Shown: piece after piece, positions 1 through 6,772 of the stretch | Layout of the letters: the number at the start of each line of letters is the position of its first letter | Numbering within the stretch: position 1 is the first letter of the stretch | Assembly (NCBI GenBank): GCA_046541875.1 | Contig: JBKHCL010000111.1 | Location: 1 to 9,902, forward strand | Source of the DNA: CAZFPT01 sp046541875 | GTDB taxonomy: Bacteria; Planctomycetota; Phycisphaerae; SM23-33 | DNA: 9,902 bases | Direction: 5' to 3' | Translations under genes and position numbers: made by a program | Notes under the pieces: model-generated | Database searches by the model: none | Seen by the model: the letters and a program-made list of their open reading frames with translations, nothing else | Told to the model about the DNA's origin: nothing

Positions 1-2025
1 CCACACCAGCATCGCACCGGCCCCGAGGAAGCACACCGCCGCCACTGCTGCGCTCCATCGACCCCCGCCCAGGGCGCCGCGTTTGATGGACTTGTCGATC
101 GGCTCGGATCCGCTGAGCAGTTCGTGCGGCGATCGCCCCGCCTGCCGCCACAGTGCGATGCCCATGGCAACGACAGCCGCGATGACACCGCTGACCGCGC
201 CGACGAGCATCGAACCCCACGTGGCGTGGTACCAGAGGTTCGCCCCGGCGATGGCCCCGCTCCAGCCGGCCGAGAGACGTTCCATCATCGCCCGGGCGTA
301 CATCGGGCCTGCCGCCGTCCCGAGAATGCTGCCCACAACCGCCAGCACACCGCCCTCGGCCAGCAGCAACCCGCGCACCTGCCACGGCGTCCAGCCCATC
401 GCCAGCAGCGTGCCCACCTGCGCGGTCCGTTGCTGGATGCCGAACGCGAACAGCAGGCCCATCAGCAGCAAGGCTGCGCCGATCAGGAAGAAGCTCAGCG
501 AGATGAACAGTACGCCGAAGTCCTGGCTGCCCCCGGACGCCTCCAGCGCCCGCTGCCGGACGGGCAGAAACGACAGCCCCACCGAGGCGGGGTCCATCGC
601 CTTGCGGAGGGAGCGCCGGATGCGATCGGTCGCCGCGGGTCCATCGGGCCAACGGACAGCGGTCAGGTTGCCGAACCGGTTGCCCCACATGTCTCGCCCT
701 GCCGACAGCGTGACGTACGCCTTCGGCGTGCCGCGATAGTTCAGCCAGTAGGTGTTGTCCTTGGGGCGGATCTGCGAGAGGTCGATCGCGTCGCCCATGT
801 CCCAGTCGCGGCAGTTCTTGGCGCCCGAGAGCCCGGGGAACTCGGGCATGAGCGAGGCGTCCACGCCGTTGGCGTCCATCGGGACGATCCGGGCGACGGT
901 GAACTCGCGCGAGGCGGTCTGCAGCGTCCGCGAGTGACCCAGCGTGTAGTAGGTCATCGTCAGCGTATCGCCGGACGAGAGGTCCAGATCCTCGGCAAGC
1001 CATTCGTTGATGACCGCCTGGTCGTCGGAGAGGTCTGCCGGCAGGGGAGCGACGGGTCGGCTGTCCTGCTTGAGCGGGCCCACAGCCGCGACCATCGAGT
1101 AGGGCGTGTTGGCGTCGCCGGTGGAGAGAGAATTCACGAAGTAGGTGAACACGCCGGTGGCCTGGTTGGCGTCGGTGGCGCGGGCGGCCGCCGAGACGGA
1201 CGGGTCGATGAACACCCGCGATGATCGCATCTCGACAAAGCCGTTGGGATCCTCGCGGAAGCTCAGCTGGATGTCCGTGAGTTGCCAGTGTTCGGCGAGG
1301 GCGGCGTTGGCGGCGTCCACGTCCGGCGGCGCGTTGGCCTCGTCGCCGGCGGGACCCACGAGCATCATGTTCGCCCGGTCTGGCAGGGAGAGTTTCTGCT
1401 GCACCCAGTCGAGGCGGACGATCGCGTTGGCCGGCGCGACCTGATTGGCCAGCAGGCTGAACGCACCGGGCAGGATCGCGTGGACCGTGAACCGCCCCGA
1501 AACACTCGATCCTTCCTCCGCGGAGACGGGCAGATCGCCGGAGAGCTTGGTCGGGTCGTCGAATCGGACGATTACCGCATCGCCTTCCCGGACGTTGAGT
1601 TCGTCGGCCAATCGCTGATTGACGGCGATTTCGCCCGGGCCCATCTCGGCCAGGGCGCTCCACTCCGGGCGGACAGCGAGAAAGTCGTCCCCCACGCCCA
1701 TCAGGTCGACGGTTCCGGCGCGGTGCTGTTCGGTTTCGTCGGTGCAGGTGGCGATCAGCGAGATCACACCGGCGGTCGGCGCGCCGGTGGCGTCGGAGAC
1801 TTTCTCCGCAAGCGACGTCCGGAAGAACCGGTCGCGGGTCGTCATCGCCAGGTGGACCTCGCCGAGGCGCTGCAGCGCCTGTCGTCGGAGGCTGTACCGC
1901 ACCGAATCGCCGATGACCATCGCCCCGACCAGCACCGCGGTGGCGATGGCGGCTCCGGCGACGACGCCCATGTGCGTCCGCCAGTAGTGTCGGATGCTCT
2001 CGGTGACCAGTCGCGTGTGTCTCAT
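1..2025 (-). CDS. FtsX-family ABC transporter permease with large extracytoplasmic domain (partial, C-terminus beyond base 1)
   Basis: This is the membrane subunit of an ABC transporter of the FtsX/LolCE/MacB type, which couples cytoplasmic ATP hydrolysis to work outside the inner membrane (mechanotransmission). The frame is open for all 675 codons to the window edge. Seen in order: a cytoplasmic N-terminus; a first membrane helix near residues 18-38, followed by GDSVRYSLRR; an ectodomain of about 460 residues; then helices near 504-527, 548-572 and 606-626, with the charged loop RTAQVGTLLAMGW (about 532-544) typical of FtsX permeases. A fifth helix begins near 659. A helix after the complete first FtsX module suggests a second module follows, as in large two-module permeases of 800-1200 residues. 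The start ATG at 2025 overlaps the ATPase stop (ATGA) and has AGGA 6 nt upstream. The ectodomain has cysteines near residues 94 and 405 that might form a disulfide. The family is clear; the substrate is unknown. Confidence 0.9.
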   Translation of the reverse strand, partial: MRHTRLVTESIRHYWRTHMGVVAGAAIATAVLVGAMVIGDSVRYSLRRQALQRLGEVHLAMTTRDRFFRTSLAEKVSDATGAPTAGVISLIATCTDETEQHRAGTVDLMGVGDDFLAVRPEWSALAEMGPGEIAVNQRLADELNVREGDAVIVRFDDPTKLSGDLPVSAEEGSSVSGRFTVHAILPGAFSLLANQVAPANAIVRLDWVQQKLSLPDRANMMLVGPAGDEANAPPDVDAANAALAEHWQLTDIQLSFREDPNGFVEMRSSRVFIDPSVSAAARATDANQATGVFTYFVNSLSTGDANTPYSMVAAVGPLKQDSRPVAPLPADLSDDQAVINEWLAEDLDLSSGDTLTMTYYTLGHSRTLQTASREFTVARIVPMDANGVDASLMPEFPGLSGAKNCRDWDMGDAIDLSQIRPKDNTYWLNYRGTPKAYVTLSAGRDMWGNRFGNLTAVRWPDGPAATDRIRRSLRKAMDPASVGLSFLPVRQRALEASGGSQDFGVLFISLSFFLIGAALLLMGLLFAFGIQQRTAQVGTLLAMGWTPWQVRGLLLAEGGVLAVVGSILGTAAGPMYARAMMERLSAGWSGAIAGANLWYHATWGSMLVGAVSGVIAAVVAMGIALWRQAGRSPHELLSGSEPIDKSIKRGALGGGRWSAAVAAVCFLGAGAMLVW

Positions 2026-2732
2026 GAGGCTTCCTGTGTCTCGCGGAGGGTTCCTTCGGTCAGTTCGCAGACCCGCCCCATTCGCTCGCCCAGGTCCCGG
2101 GCGTGGGTCACCACGATCAGCGTAATGCCCTCATCGCGGTTGAGTTCCTCGAGCAGGCCGGCGAGATTGTCGGCGGCTTTGTGGTCCAGCGAGCCGGTCG
2201 GCTCGTCGGCCAGCAGGAGGACGGGTTCGTTGATCAGCGCCCGCACGACGGCGACGCGCTGACACTCCCCGCCGGACAGCTCACCGGGGCGGTGGTTGAG
2301 CCGATCGCCCAGGCCGACGCGGTCCAGCAGGGCGCGGGCCCGCTGGTCGGCGGCGGAACGGTCGCGATCGCGATCGGCCAGCACGGGGACCAGCACGTTC
2401 TCCAGCAGCGTGCATTGCGGCAGCAGGTGGTGCAGTTGGAAGACGAAGCCGATTTTCCGGTTCCGTACCTTCGCCAGCTTCCGGTCGGGCAGGTCGGAGA
2501 GGTCCTCCCCGTCCAGAACGACGCTGCCTTCGGTGGGGCGGTCCAGGGCGCCGATAAGGTTCAGCAGCGTGCTCTTGCCCGAGCCGCTGGGCCCGAGGAT
2601 CGAAAGCGTCTCGCTGCGCTGCACCTCCAGGGAGATACTCCGCAGCACGGTGGGCCCCTCGGCCTGACCGGCGGGTCCGGGGTAGGTCTTGGTCACGTCG
2701 GTCAGTTTCAGGATCGGGTCGGTTTCACTCAT
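2022..2732 (-). CDS. ABC transporter ATP-binding protein, LolD/MacB type
   Basis: This 236-residue protein is the cytoplasmic ATPase expected to drive the permease encoded immediately downstream. It has all ABC motifs: Walker A GPSGSGKS (47-54), Q-loop Gln99, signature LSGGE (152-156), Walker B VLLLADEP (171-178, Asp176 and Glu177), D-loop SLD (181-183) and switch His210. The stretch FQLHHLLPQCTLLENV after the Q-loop matches the pattern typical of LolD-type lipoprotein-release ATPases and close relatives (family knowledge). One deviation is Cys157 directly after the signature, where Gln is usual. The length is normal for stand-alone LolD/MacB-like ATPases. The start at 2732 overlaps the glycosyltransferase stop by 4 bp (ATGA) and has AGGA at 2740-2743, 7 nt upstream. 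The stop overlaps the permease start in the same way. A Lol function is not proven, because MacB-like and other FtsX-linked ATPases look alike. Confidence 0.95.
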   Translation of the reverse strand: MSETDPILKLTDVTKTYPGPAGQAEGPTVLRSISLEVQRSETLSILGPSGSGKSTLLNLIGALDRPTEGSVVLDGEDLSDLPDRKLAKVRNRKIGFVFQLHHLLPQCTLLENVLVPVLADRDRDRSAADQRARALLDRVGLGDRLNHRPGELSGGECQRVAVVRALINEPVLLLADEPTGSLDHKAADNLAGLLEELNRDEGITLIVVTHARDLGERMGRVCELTEGTLRETQEAS

Positions 2733-4027
2733 GAGCGGGTCCTGTCGATGAAGGTCTGCAGCGTGTCCACCAGGCGCGGGGCCGTGGCGGCCATCGTAAA
2801 GTTGTCCAGCACGTTGGATCGCCCCTTGCCCCCCAGCCCGGCGCGGTGCGTGGGGTCGGTCAGTACAGCACGCAGTTGGCCGGTCAGGTCGTCGACGTTG
2901 TTGGGTTCGAACAGCAACCCGCCGCCGGTCTGCTCCATGATTTCAATGAACGCGCCGTGTCCGGGTTGAACCACGGGCACGCCGCAGGCGAGTGCTTCCA
3001 GTATATACAGGCCCGACGCTTCGGGCGAACGGGTGGGCACCGAGAGCACCGTCAGTTGCGGCAGGAGCCGGGCCTTGGCGGCGCGGTCGAACTCGTCGTG
3101 GATGTGCACCGCATCGTGCATGTTTTCCTTGGTCAGGCGGCGGTGGACGCCTTTCATGAACTGCTTCTGGCTGCCCAGCACGCCCCCGGAGAGATCCAGT
3201 TGGAGGTCTTCCAGCCCCTCCTCGGTTCGCAGCCGGGCGAATGCGTCGATGAGTTGATCCAGCCCCTTGTCGTAGGACAGAGGCGAAAGAAAGCCGATCC
3301 GCGGCGGGTCGGGCACAGACTCCGGCGGGGCGTAGCCTTCCGGGTCGATCCCGTTGGGAACCACCTCGAACGCCTCGCGCGGCAGGCCCAGCCGATGGGC
3401 CATCACGCCGCGATAGTATTCGCTGGTGACCATCAGCCCGTCCAGCTGCCGGGCCCGCCGGGCGAGAAGCTCCCACGCCCGGGATCTGTAGGGCTCGGGC
3501 AGTGAGTCCAGGAAGGCATCCTCGTCCTGGCAGGTCGCCACAACGGGCACGCCGAGGTCTTCCTGCAGCCGAGGGGTCAACCCGCCGAGCATGATATTCG
3601 AGAGGGCGACCACGTCGGGGCGGGGCTGGTCGGCGAGGAACGCCACCAGCCGATCGATTTCTTTGGTCTGGGCGCCCTGTTCACCCTCGAGCATCGAGAC
3701 GGTGGTCTCGCCGAGGTCTTTCGCGCGGGTCATCCCGGACATCGCGCCGGCTGCACGCAGCAGCGCGGGGGAGTCCAGCAGGCGGTCCATCCAGCGGGGG
3801 GTCTTGCGGAAGAGCTTGAACTTCTGCTGCAGGAAGACGTTGATGCCCCCGAAGAATACCGGCAGGTCCGACTGGGTATGGAACTCGGAGACCGACGGGA
3901 GGTACATCGGCACCATGAGCACGTCGTGGCCGTCGCGCTGCAGCTGACGGACCACCGCATGGTCGCGCAGGCAGTTTTCGCAGTAGAAGTTCTCTCCCGC
4001 GCCGGGAGTAAGCTGAATGATTCTCAT
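2729..4027 (-). CDS. Glycosyltransferase family 4 (GT-B fold), N-terminal C-x2-C subtype
   Basis: This 432-residue protein is a retaining, nucleotide-sugar-dependent glycosyltransferase, probably working at the cytoplasmic face on an envelope glycan or glycolipid. The N-terminal acceptor half begins MRIIQLTPGAGENFYC, with Cys16-x2-Cys19 and then RDGHDVLMVPMYLP (31-44). The C-terminal donor half begins near 225 with NGID (225-228) and IGFLSPLSYDKG (244-255), where Lys254 is the likely phosphate-binding lysine. The GT4 E-x7-E motif is Glu336-ASGLYIL-Glu344, followed by EALACGVPVV. There is no signal peptide or clear membrane span. The start at 4027 lies 6 bp after the stop of the upstream propeller gene and has no evident Shine-Dalgarno, so translation probably depends on coupling. 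The C-x2-C in the first loop recurs, as I recall, in a GT4 subgroup common in planctomycetes. Its role is unknown to me. Donor and acceptor cannot be inferred. Confidence 0.92.
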   Translation of the reverse strand: MRIIQLTPGAGENFYCENCLRDHAVVRQLQRDGHDVLMVPMYLPSVSEFHTQSDLPVFFGGINVFLQQKFKLFRKTPRWMDRLLDSPALLRAAGAMSGMTRAKDLGETTVSMLEGEQGAQTKEIDRLVAFLADQPRPDVVALSNIMLGGLTPRLQEDLGVPVVATCQDEDAFLDSLPEPYRSRAWELLARRARQLDGLMVTSEYYRGVMAHRLGLPREAFEVVPNGIDPEGYAPPESVPDPPRIGFLSPLSYDKGLDQLIDAFARLRTEEGLEDLQLDLSGGVLGSQKQFMKGVHRRLTKENMHDAVHIHDEFDRAAKARLLPQLTVLSVPTRSPEASGLYILEALACGVPVVQPGHGAFIEIMEQTGGGLLFEPNNVDDLTGQLRAVLTDPTHRAGLGGKGRSNVLDNFTMAATAPRLVDTLQTFIDRTRS

Positions 4028-4033
4028 AGGCGG

Positions 4034-5257
4034 TTACTTGTCGGATTGGGCCGGGGCGCCGAGGCAGTAGAGGAACCCGTCCATGCTGCCCACCAGCACG
4101 CGTCCCCGGAGCACCGCCGGCGAGGACGAAACGGCGTCGCCCATCACGACCGACCAGACCTTGTTGCCCTTCTTGAGGTCCACCGCGTACACGCGGCCGT
4201 CGTTGCTGCCGAAAATGACTTTCCCGTCGGCGATCACCGGCGAGCTGTCCACCCGTCCCCGCGTGGCGAACGACCAGCGTTTCTTGCCGGTTTTGCGGTC
4301 GAGACAGTAGAGCGAATCGTCTCGGCAGCCGACCGCGGCGACGTCGTCATTGACCGCCGGCGAGGAGAAGAACGGTTCGTCGGCGTAGAAGGTCCAGGCG
4401 AACTCACCTTTCTTGAAATCGACCGAACTGAACGAGCCCTCGTAGTCGCCCAGGTAGGCGTGATCCTTGCGGATGGCCGGCGAAGCAGCCAGGTAGTCTC
4501 CCATGGACACGGAGTTCTTGTCTTTTCCGGTGTCCACGTTCACGCGGTGGAGCATGGCGTCGCACCCGCCGAAATACGCCCAGCCGTCCGCGACGGCCGG
4601 CGCTCCGTTGATGTAGTTCTCGGTCTCGTAGGCCCAGATTTTTTTTCCGGTCTTGGCGTTGAGGCAGTGGACCTTGTTGTCGTAGCTGCCGACCAGCACG
4701 CGGGCGGGGAGTTTGCCCTTGGCGGGAACGAAGTTGGCCGAGCCGATGATTTTGTCGTCCGTGGCGTAGGTCCATTTTTTCTTGCCGGTCCTGGCGTCGA
4801 TGGCGTGCAGCGTGCCCATGAGGCTGCCGACGTACACCGTGCCATCGGCCACCATGGGCGGGGCGTCCAGGGAGTCGTCGGCTTTGTAGGCCCATTTCTT
4901 CTTGCCGGTGGCGAAGTCGATGGCGTAGCAGTTCGCGTCGCCGGATCCGATGTAGACGGTGTCTCCCATCACCACCGGCGAGGAGACGATGCCCGCCCCC
5001 GTCTCGAACCGCCAGAGGACTTTGACCTTGGCGGGGATCTTGCTTGTCGAGATGCCGGCCAGGTCGCCGCTGCCCCGCCAGATGGGCCAGTTCTCGCCCG
5101 GTGCTTTGGCGGCAGCATTGGCGTCGGCTTGGTTGACGGCTGCTTTTTTCGTGTCGGATCGGGTCTTGTCGGTCTTGTCGTCACCCTGCAGAGGGGCGCC
5201 GGCCCAGATGCTTCCCAGCGTGACGATGATGGCCACAGCGGCGATTCGCATTCGCAT
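4034..5257 (-). CDS. Exported PQQ-like eight-bladed beta-propeller protein B (BamB-like fold)
   Basis: This 407-residue protein has an N-terminal signal peptide (basic MRMR, hydrophobic 5-20, possible cleavage around 20-26), a Lys/Asp/Ala-rich linker to about 55, then a PQQ-like propeller. The W-P-I-W-R-G motif at 57-62 resembles that of propeller A. Eight blade repeats are visible, each with a [SA]-[SA]-P-x-[VI] strand (93, 133, 173, 219, 259, 299, 339 and 379 approximately) and a D/N-x-x-[TK]-G-K-K-x-W turn. Such propellers are usually scaffolds, as in BamB, and I see no quinoprotein dehydrogenase signature or cytochrome motif. Cysteines recur on equivalent strands (110, 198, 318, 398). The start at 5257 is supported by GGAAGGAA at 5266-5273; an in-frame ATG at 5251 is less well spaced. 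It sits 84 bp after propeller A and 6 bp before the glycosyltransferase, so it is probably an envelope partner in the same operon. The specific function is unknown. Confidence 0.92.
   Translation of the reverse strand: MRMRIAAVAIIVTLGSIWAGAPLQGDDKTDKTRSDTKKAAVNQADANAAAKAPGENWPIWRGSGDLAGISTSKIPAKVKVLWRFETGAGIVSSPVVMGDTVYIGSGDANCYAIDFATGKKKWAYKADDSLDAPPMVADGTVYVGSLMGTLHAIDARTGKKKWTYATDDKIIGSANFVPAKGKLPARVLVGSYDNKVHCLNAKTGKKIWAYETENYINGAPAVADGWAYFGGCDAMLHRVNVDTGKDKNSVSMGDYLAASPAIRKDHAYLGDYEGSFSSVDFKKGEFAWTFYADEPFFSSPAVNDDVAAVGCRDDSLYCLDRKTGKKRWSFATRGRVDSSPVIADGKVIFGSNDGRVYAVDLKKGNKVWSVVMGDAVSSSPAVLRGRVLVGSMDGFLYCLGAPAQSDK
4281..4930 (-). repeat. Blade-turn repeats within the propeller B gene
   Basis: The codons for the T-G-K-K-[KIR]-W turns recur with similar DNA. 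On the plus strand, TTCTTGCCGGT or a close variant appears near 4281, 4638-4651 (TTTTTTCCGGT), 4778-4789 and 4898-4909. Several copies are followed by similar TGGCGTCGATGGCG or AAGTCGATGGCG tracts. This is internal protein-repeat structure from blade duplication, not a mobile or regulatory repeat. The DNA-level similarity suggests some blades duplicated or converted fairly recently. Confidence 0.55.
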
Positions 5258-5265
5258 GATTATGG

Positions 5266-5273
5266 TTCCTTCC
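5266..5273 (-). promoter_or_regulatory. Ribosome binding site of propeller B
   Basis: On the minus strand the sequence GGAAGGAA lies upstream of the ATG at 5257, with AGGA 9 nt from the start codon. It decides between the ATGs at 5257 and 5251 in favour of 5257. It lies in the 84-bp spacer after propeller A (5258-5341), where I found no convincing terminator or promoter, so read-through from propeller A is the simplest reading. Confidence 0.65.
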
Positions 5274-5341
5274 GGGGCGCGTTGTTTTTGCCCTGGTTCT
5301 ATAACCCCGCGTCGATGGTGAAGTATTGATGTCTTCGCTGC

Positions 5342-6637
5342 TCAGCGTTCGCTGGCTTCGCTGGGTCGGTCGTCGTCGTAGGTCTTGCCCGAGATGCGAG
5401 ACTTGGTTGCGTAGTCCTTGCCTCGCAGGTCGTAGCAGGCCAGTTCGGTTCCCTGCCGGACGTACAGCAGGCCGTCGGCAATCACCGGATGCGCCCGCGT
5501 TCCGTTGCGGCGTTTACGGAACGACGAGACGATCTCACAGCCCTTGGGCGAGACCTTCGCCAGGCCCACCTCGCCGCGCTCGGTATGGTAGATCAACCTG
5601 CCGTCGGCGTAGATCACCGAGCCCTTCGAGATCTTCCGCTCGGACCAGACGGTCTTGCCGGTTTCGGCGTTGACGCATACCAGCGAGCGGTCGTTCGTTC
5701 CGTACACGTGGCCGTCTACCACCACGAGCCCGCCGTAGTGCGTGGCAAGGTCCTTGTTCTCCCATACCTTGCGATACTTGGACCCGTCGGCCGACAACTT
5801 CAGGCCAACGGCGCCGTGGCGGTATCCGCCGGCCAGAATCACCATTCCCTTGTGGTACACCGGAGTCACCGAGTGAACCGCGTGCTTGTTGCGGAACGGG
5901 AAAGTCCACAGCCCCTTGCCTGTTTTGGCGTCCACGGCGACGGCACTGTCCGAGAGGTGGGTGACGATGATCTTGCGGTTGTTGTGTTCGATCAGTGCCG
6001 GCGAGCAGTAGGCGGATTTCTGTGCCCCGCCCTTGCCCCGCAACGGCTGGGCCTTCCACTCCACCGTGCCGCGCTTGGCGTCCAGGGCGACGATGCTCGC
6101 TCGTGTGCCCCCGGGGGTGACGATCAGCCTATCACCCACCACCAGCGGCGACTCGGTGATGCCCCACTGAATGGGTTGGCCACCGAAGATCTTGGGCATG
6201 TCGACGGTCCATCGGACCTCGCCCTTTTCGTCGTCCATCGCCACGACCTTGCCGTGGGCGCTGACCACGTAGACCAGTCCGTGGGCAATCGTGGGCGTGC
6301 TTCGCGGCCCGGGGTAGCTGCGCGACTCCCAACTGGGTCCGATTTTCGTTTTCCACGTCTGTTGGCCGGTCTTGGTATCGATGCAGTAGACGAATCCGTC
6401 GCTGCCTTCCATGCCGGTGATATACACCTTTCCGTCCGTGACGCTCATCGACGACATCGCCTTGCCCACCCGGGCGGTCCACAGCTGCTTTGGTCCTCCG
6501 TCCGGCCAGGTCGTCAGCAGGCCTGTCTCGTCGTAGACGCCGCTGCGTCCCGGGCCTCGCCAGTCGACTACGTCATCGGCCAGCGCCGGCAGTAAACAGC
6601 AGGTCAGCAGGGTAATGGTGATGGCAAAGCGATTCAT
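5342..6637 (-). CDS. Exported PQQ-like beta-propeller repeat protein A
   Basis: This 431-residue secreted protein has a signal peptide MNRFAITITLLTCCLLPALA and a likely signal peptidase I cleavage after Ala20 (A-L-A/DD). The mature protein opens with DWRGPGRSGV (25-34) and TTWPDGGPKQLW (42-53), a signature widespread in planctomycete PQQ-like propellers. About eight blades follow, with turns such as TKTGQQTW, DAKTGKGLW and NAETGKTVW. Blades 5 and 7 are the most divergent. It ends in a short charged tail. Like propeller B it lacks recognisable quinoprotein dehydrogenase active-site motifs, so a scaffolding or binding role is more likely than catalysis. The start at 6637 is fixed by GAGGA at 6644-6648, 6 nt upstream. 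It is the first gene of the minus-strand string, preceded by 135 bp of intergenic DNA. It is clearly related to propeller B but well diverged, which suggests old paralogues with separate roles. Lipoprotein processing is unlikely because LLTCC is a poor lipobox. Confidence 0.92.
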   Translation of the reverse strand: MNRFAITITLLTCCLLPALADDVVDWRGPGRSGVYDETGLLTTWPDGGPKQLWTARVGKAMSSMSVTDGKVYITGMEGSDGFVYCIDTKTGQQTWKTKIGPSWESRSYPGPRSTPTIAHGLVYVVSAHGKVVAMDDEKGEVRWTVDMPKIFGGQPIQWGITESPLVVGDRLIVTPGGTRASIVALDAKRGTVEWKAQPLRGKGGAQKSAYCSPALIEHNNRKIIVTHLSDSAVAVDAKTGKGLWTFPFRNKHAVHSVTPVYHKGMVILAGGYRHGAVGLKLSADGSKYRKVWENKDLATHYGGLVVVDGHVYGTNDRSLVCVNAETGKTVWSERKISKGSVIYADGRLIYHTERGEVGLAKVSPKGCEIVSSFRKRRNGTRAHPVIADGLLYVRQGTELACYDLRGKDYATKSRISGKTYDDDRPSEASER

Positions 6638-6716
6638 GGTGTGTCCTCGTCGGTTGAATGGTCAAACCTCATAGCCACCCCGGCGCGCGTGGCGGCGGAA
6701 GTGGCTGCTCCATACT

Positions 6717-6747
6717 ACTATATGCATCCGACACGCCATATCGCCAA
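6717..6747 (-). promoter_or_regulatory. Possible sigma70-like promoter for the propeller/GT/ABC gene string
   Basis: On the minus strand, TTGGCG (6747-6742, 4 of 6 matches to TTGACA) and TATAGT (6722-6717, 5 of 6 to TATAAT) are separated by 19 bp, longer than the ideal 17. It sits in a locally AT-rich island (about 6710-6765) in an otherwise GC-rich region, within the 135-bp spacer between the glycosylase stop and the propeller A start. This would give an untranslated leader of roughly 70 nt. The assignment is based on pattern only. Confidence 0.35.
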
Positions 6748-6772
6748 ATGACAGCATTTTGTGCCCGACGGG

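Noticed and set aside
124..1224. Long plus-strand open frame opposite the permease
   Set aside because: Composition is Arg/His/Gly-rich with no recognisable motif, while the minus strand encodes a coherent membrane protein. It is an antisense shadow of GC-rich coding DNA.
3878..5329. 483-codon plus-strand open frame opposite propeller B
   Set aside because: Repetitive Val/Gly/His/Asp content mirrors the propeller repeats on the other strand, and no domain is recognisable. The same holds for the plus-strand frames at 1282-2262 and 5489-6595.
4034..6637. Propellers as quinoprotein (PQQ-dependent) dehydrogenases
   Set aside because: They are shorter than methanol/glucose dehydrogenases, with no visible vicinal-cysteine active site, calcium-binding motif or cytochrome haem motif. 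The repeats alone indicate only the fold.
6746..6759. AAATG-ACAG-CATTT inverted repeat as glycosylase terminator
   Set aside because: The stem is 5 bp and AT-rich with no following T-tract on the minus strand, so it is too weak for an intrinsic terminator.
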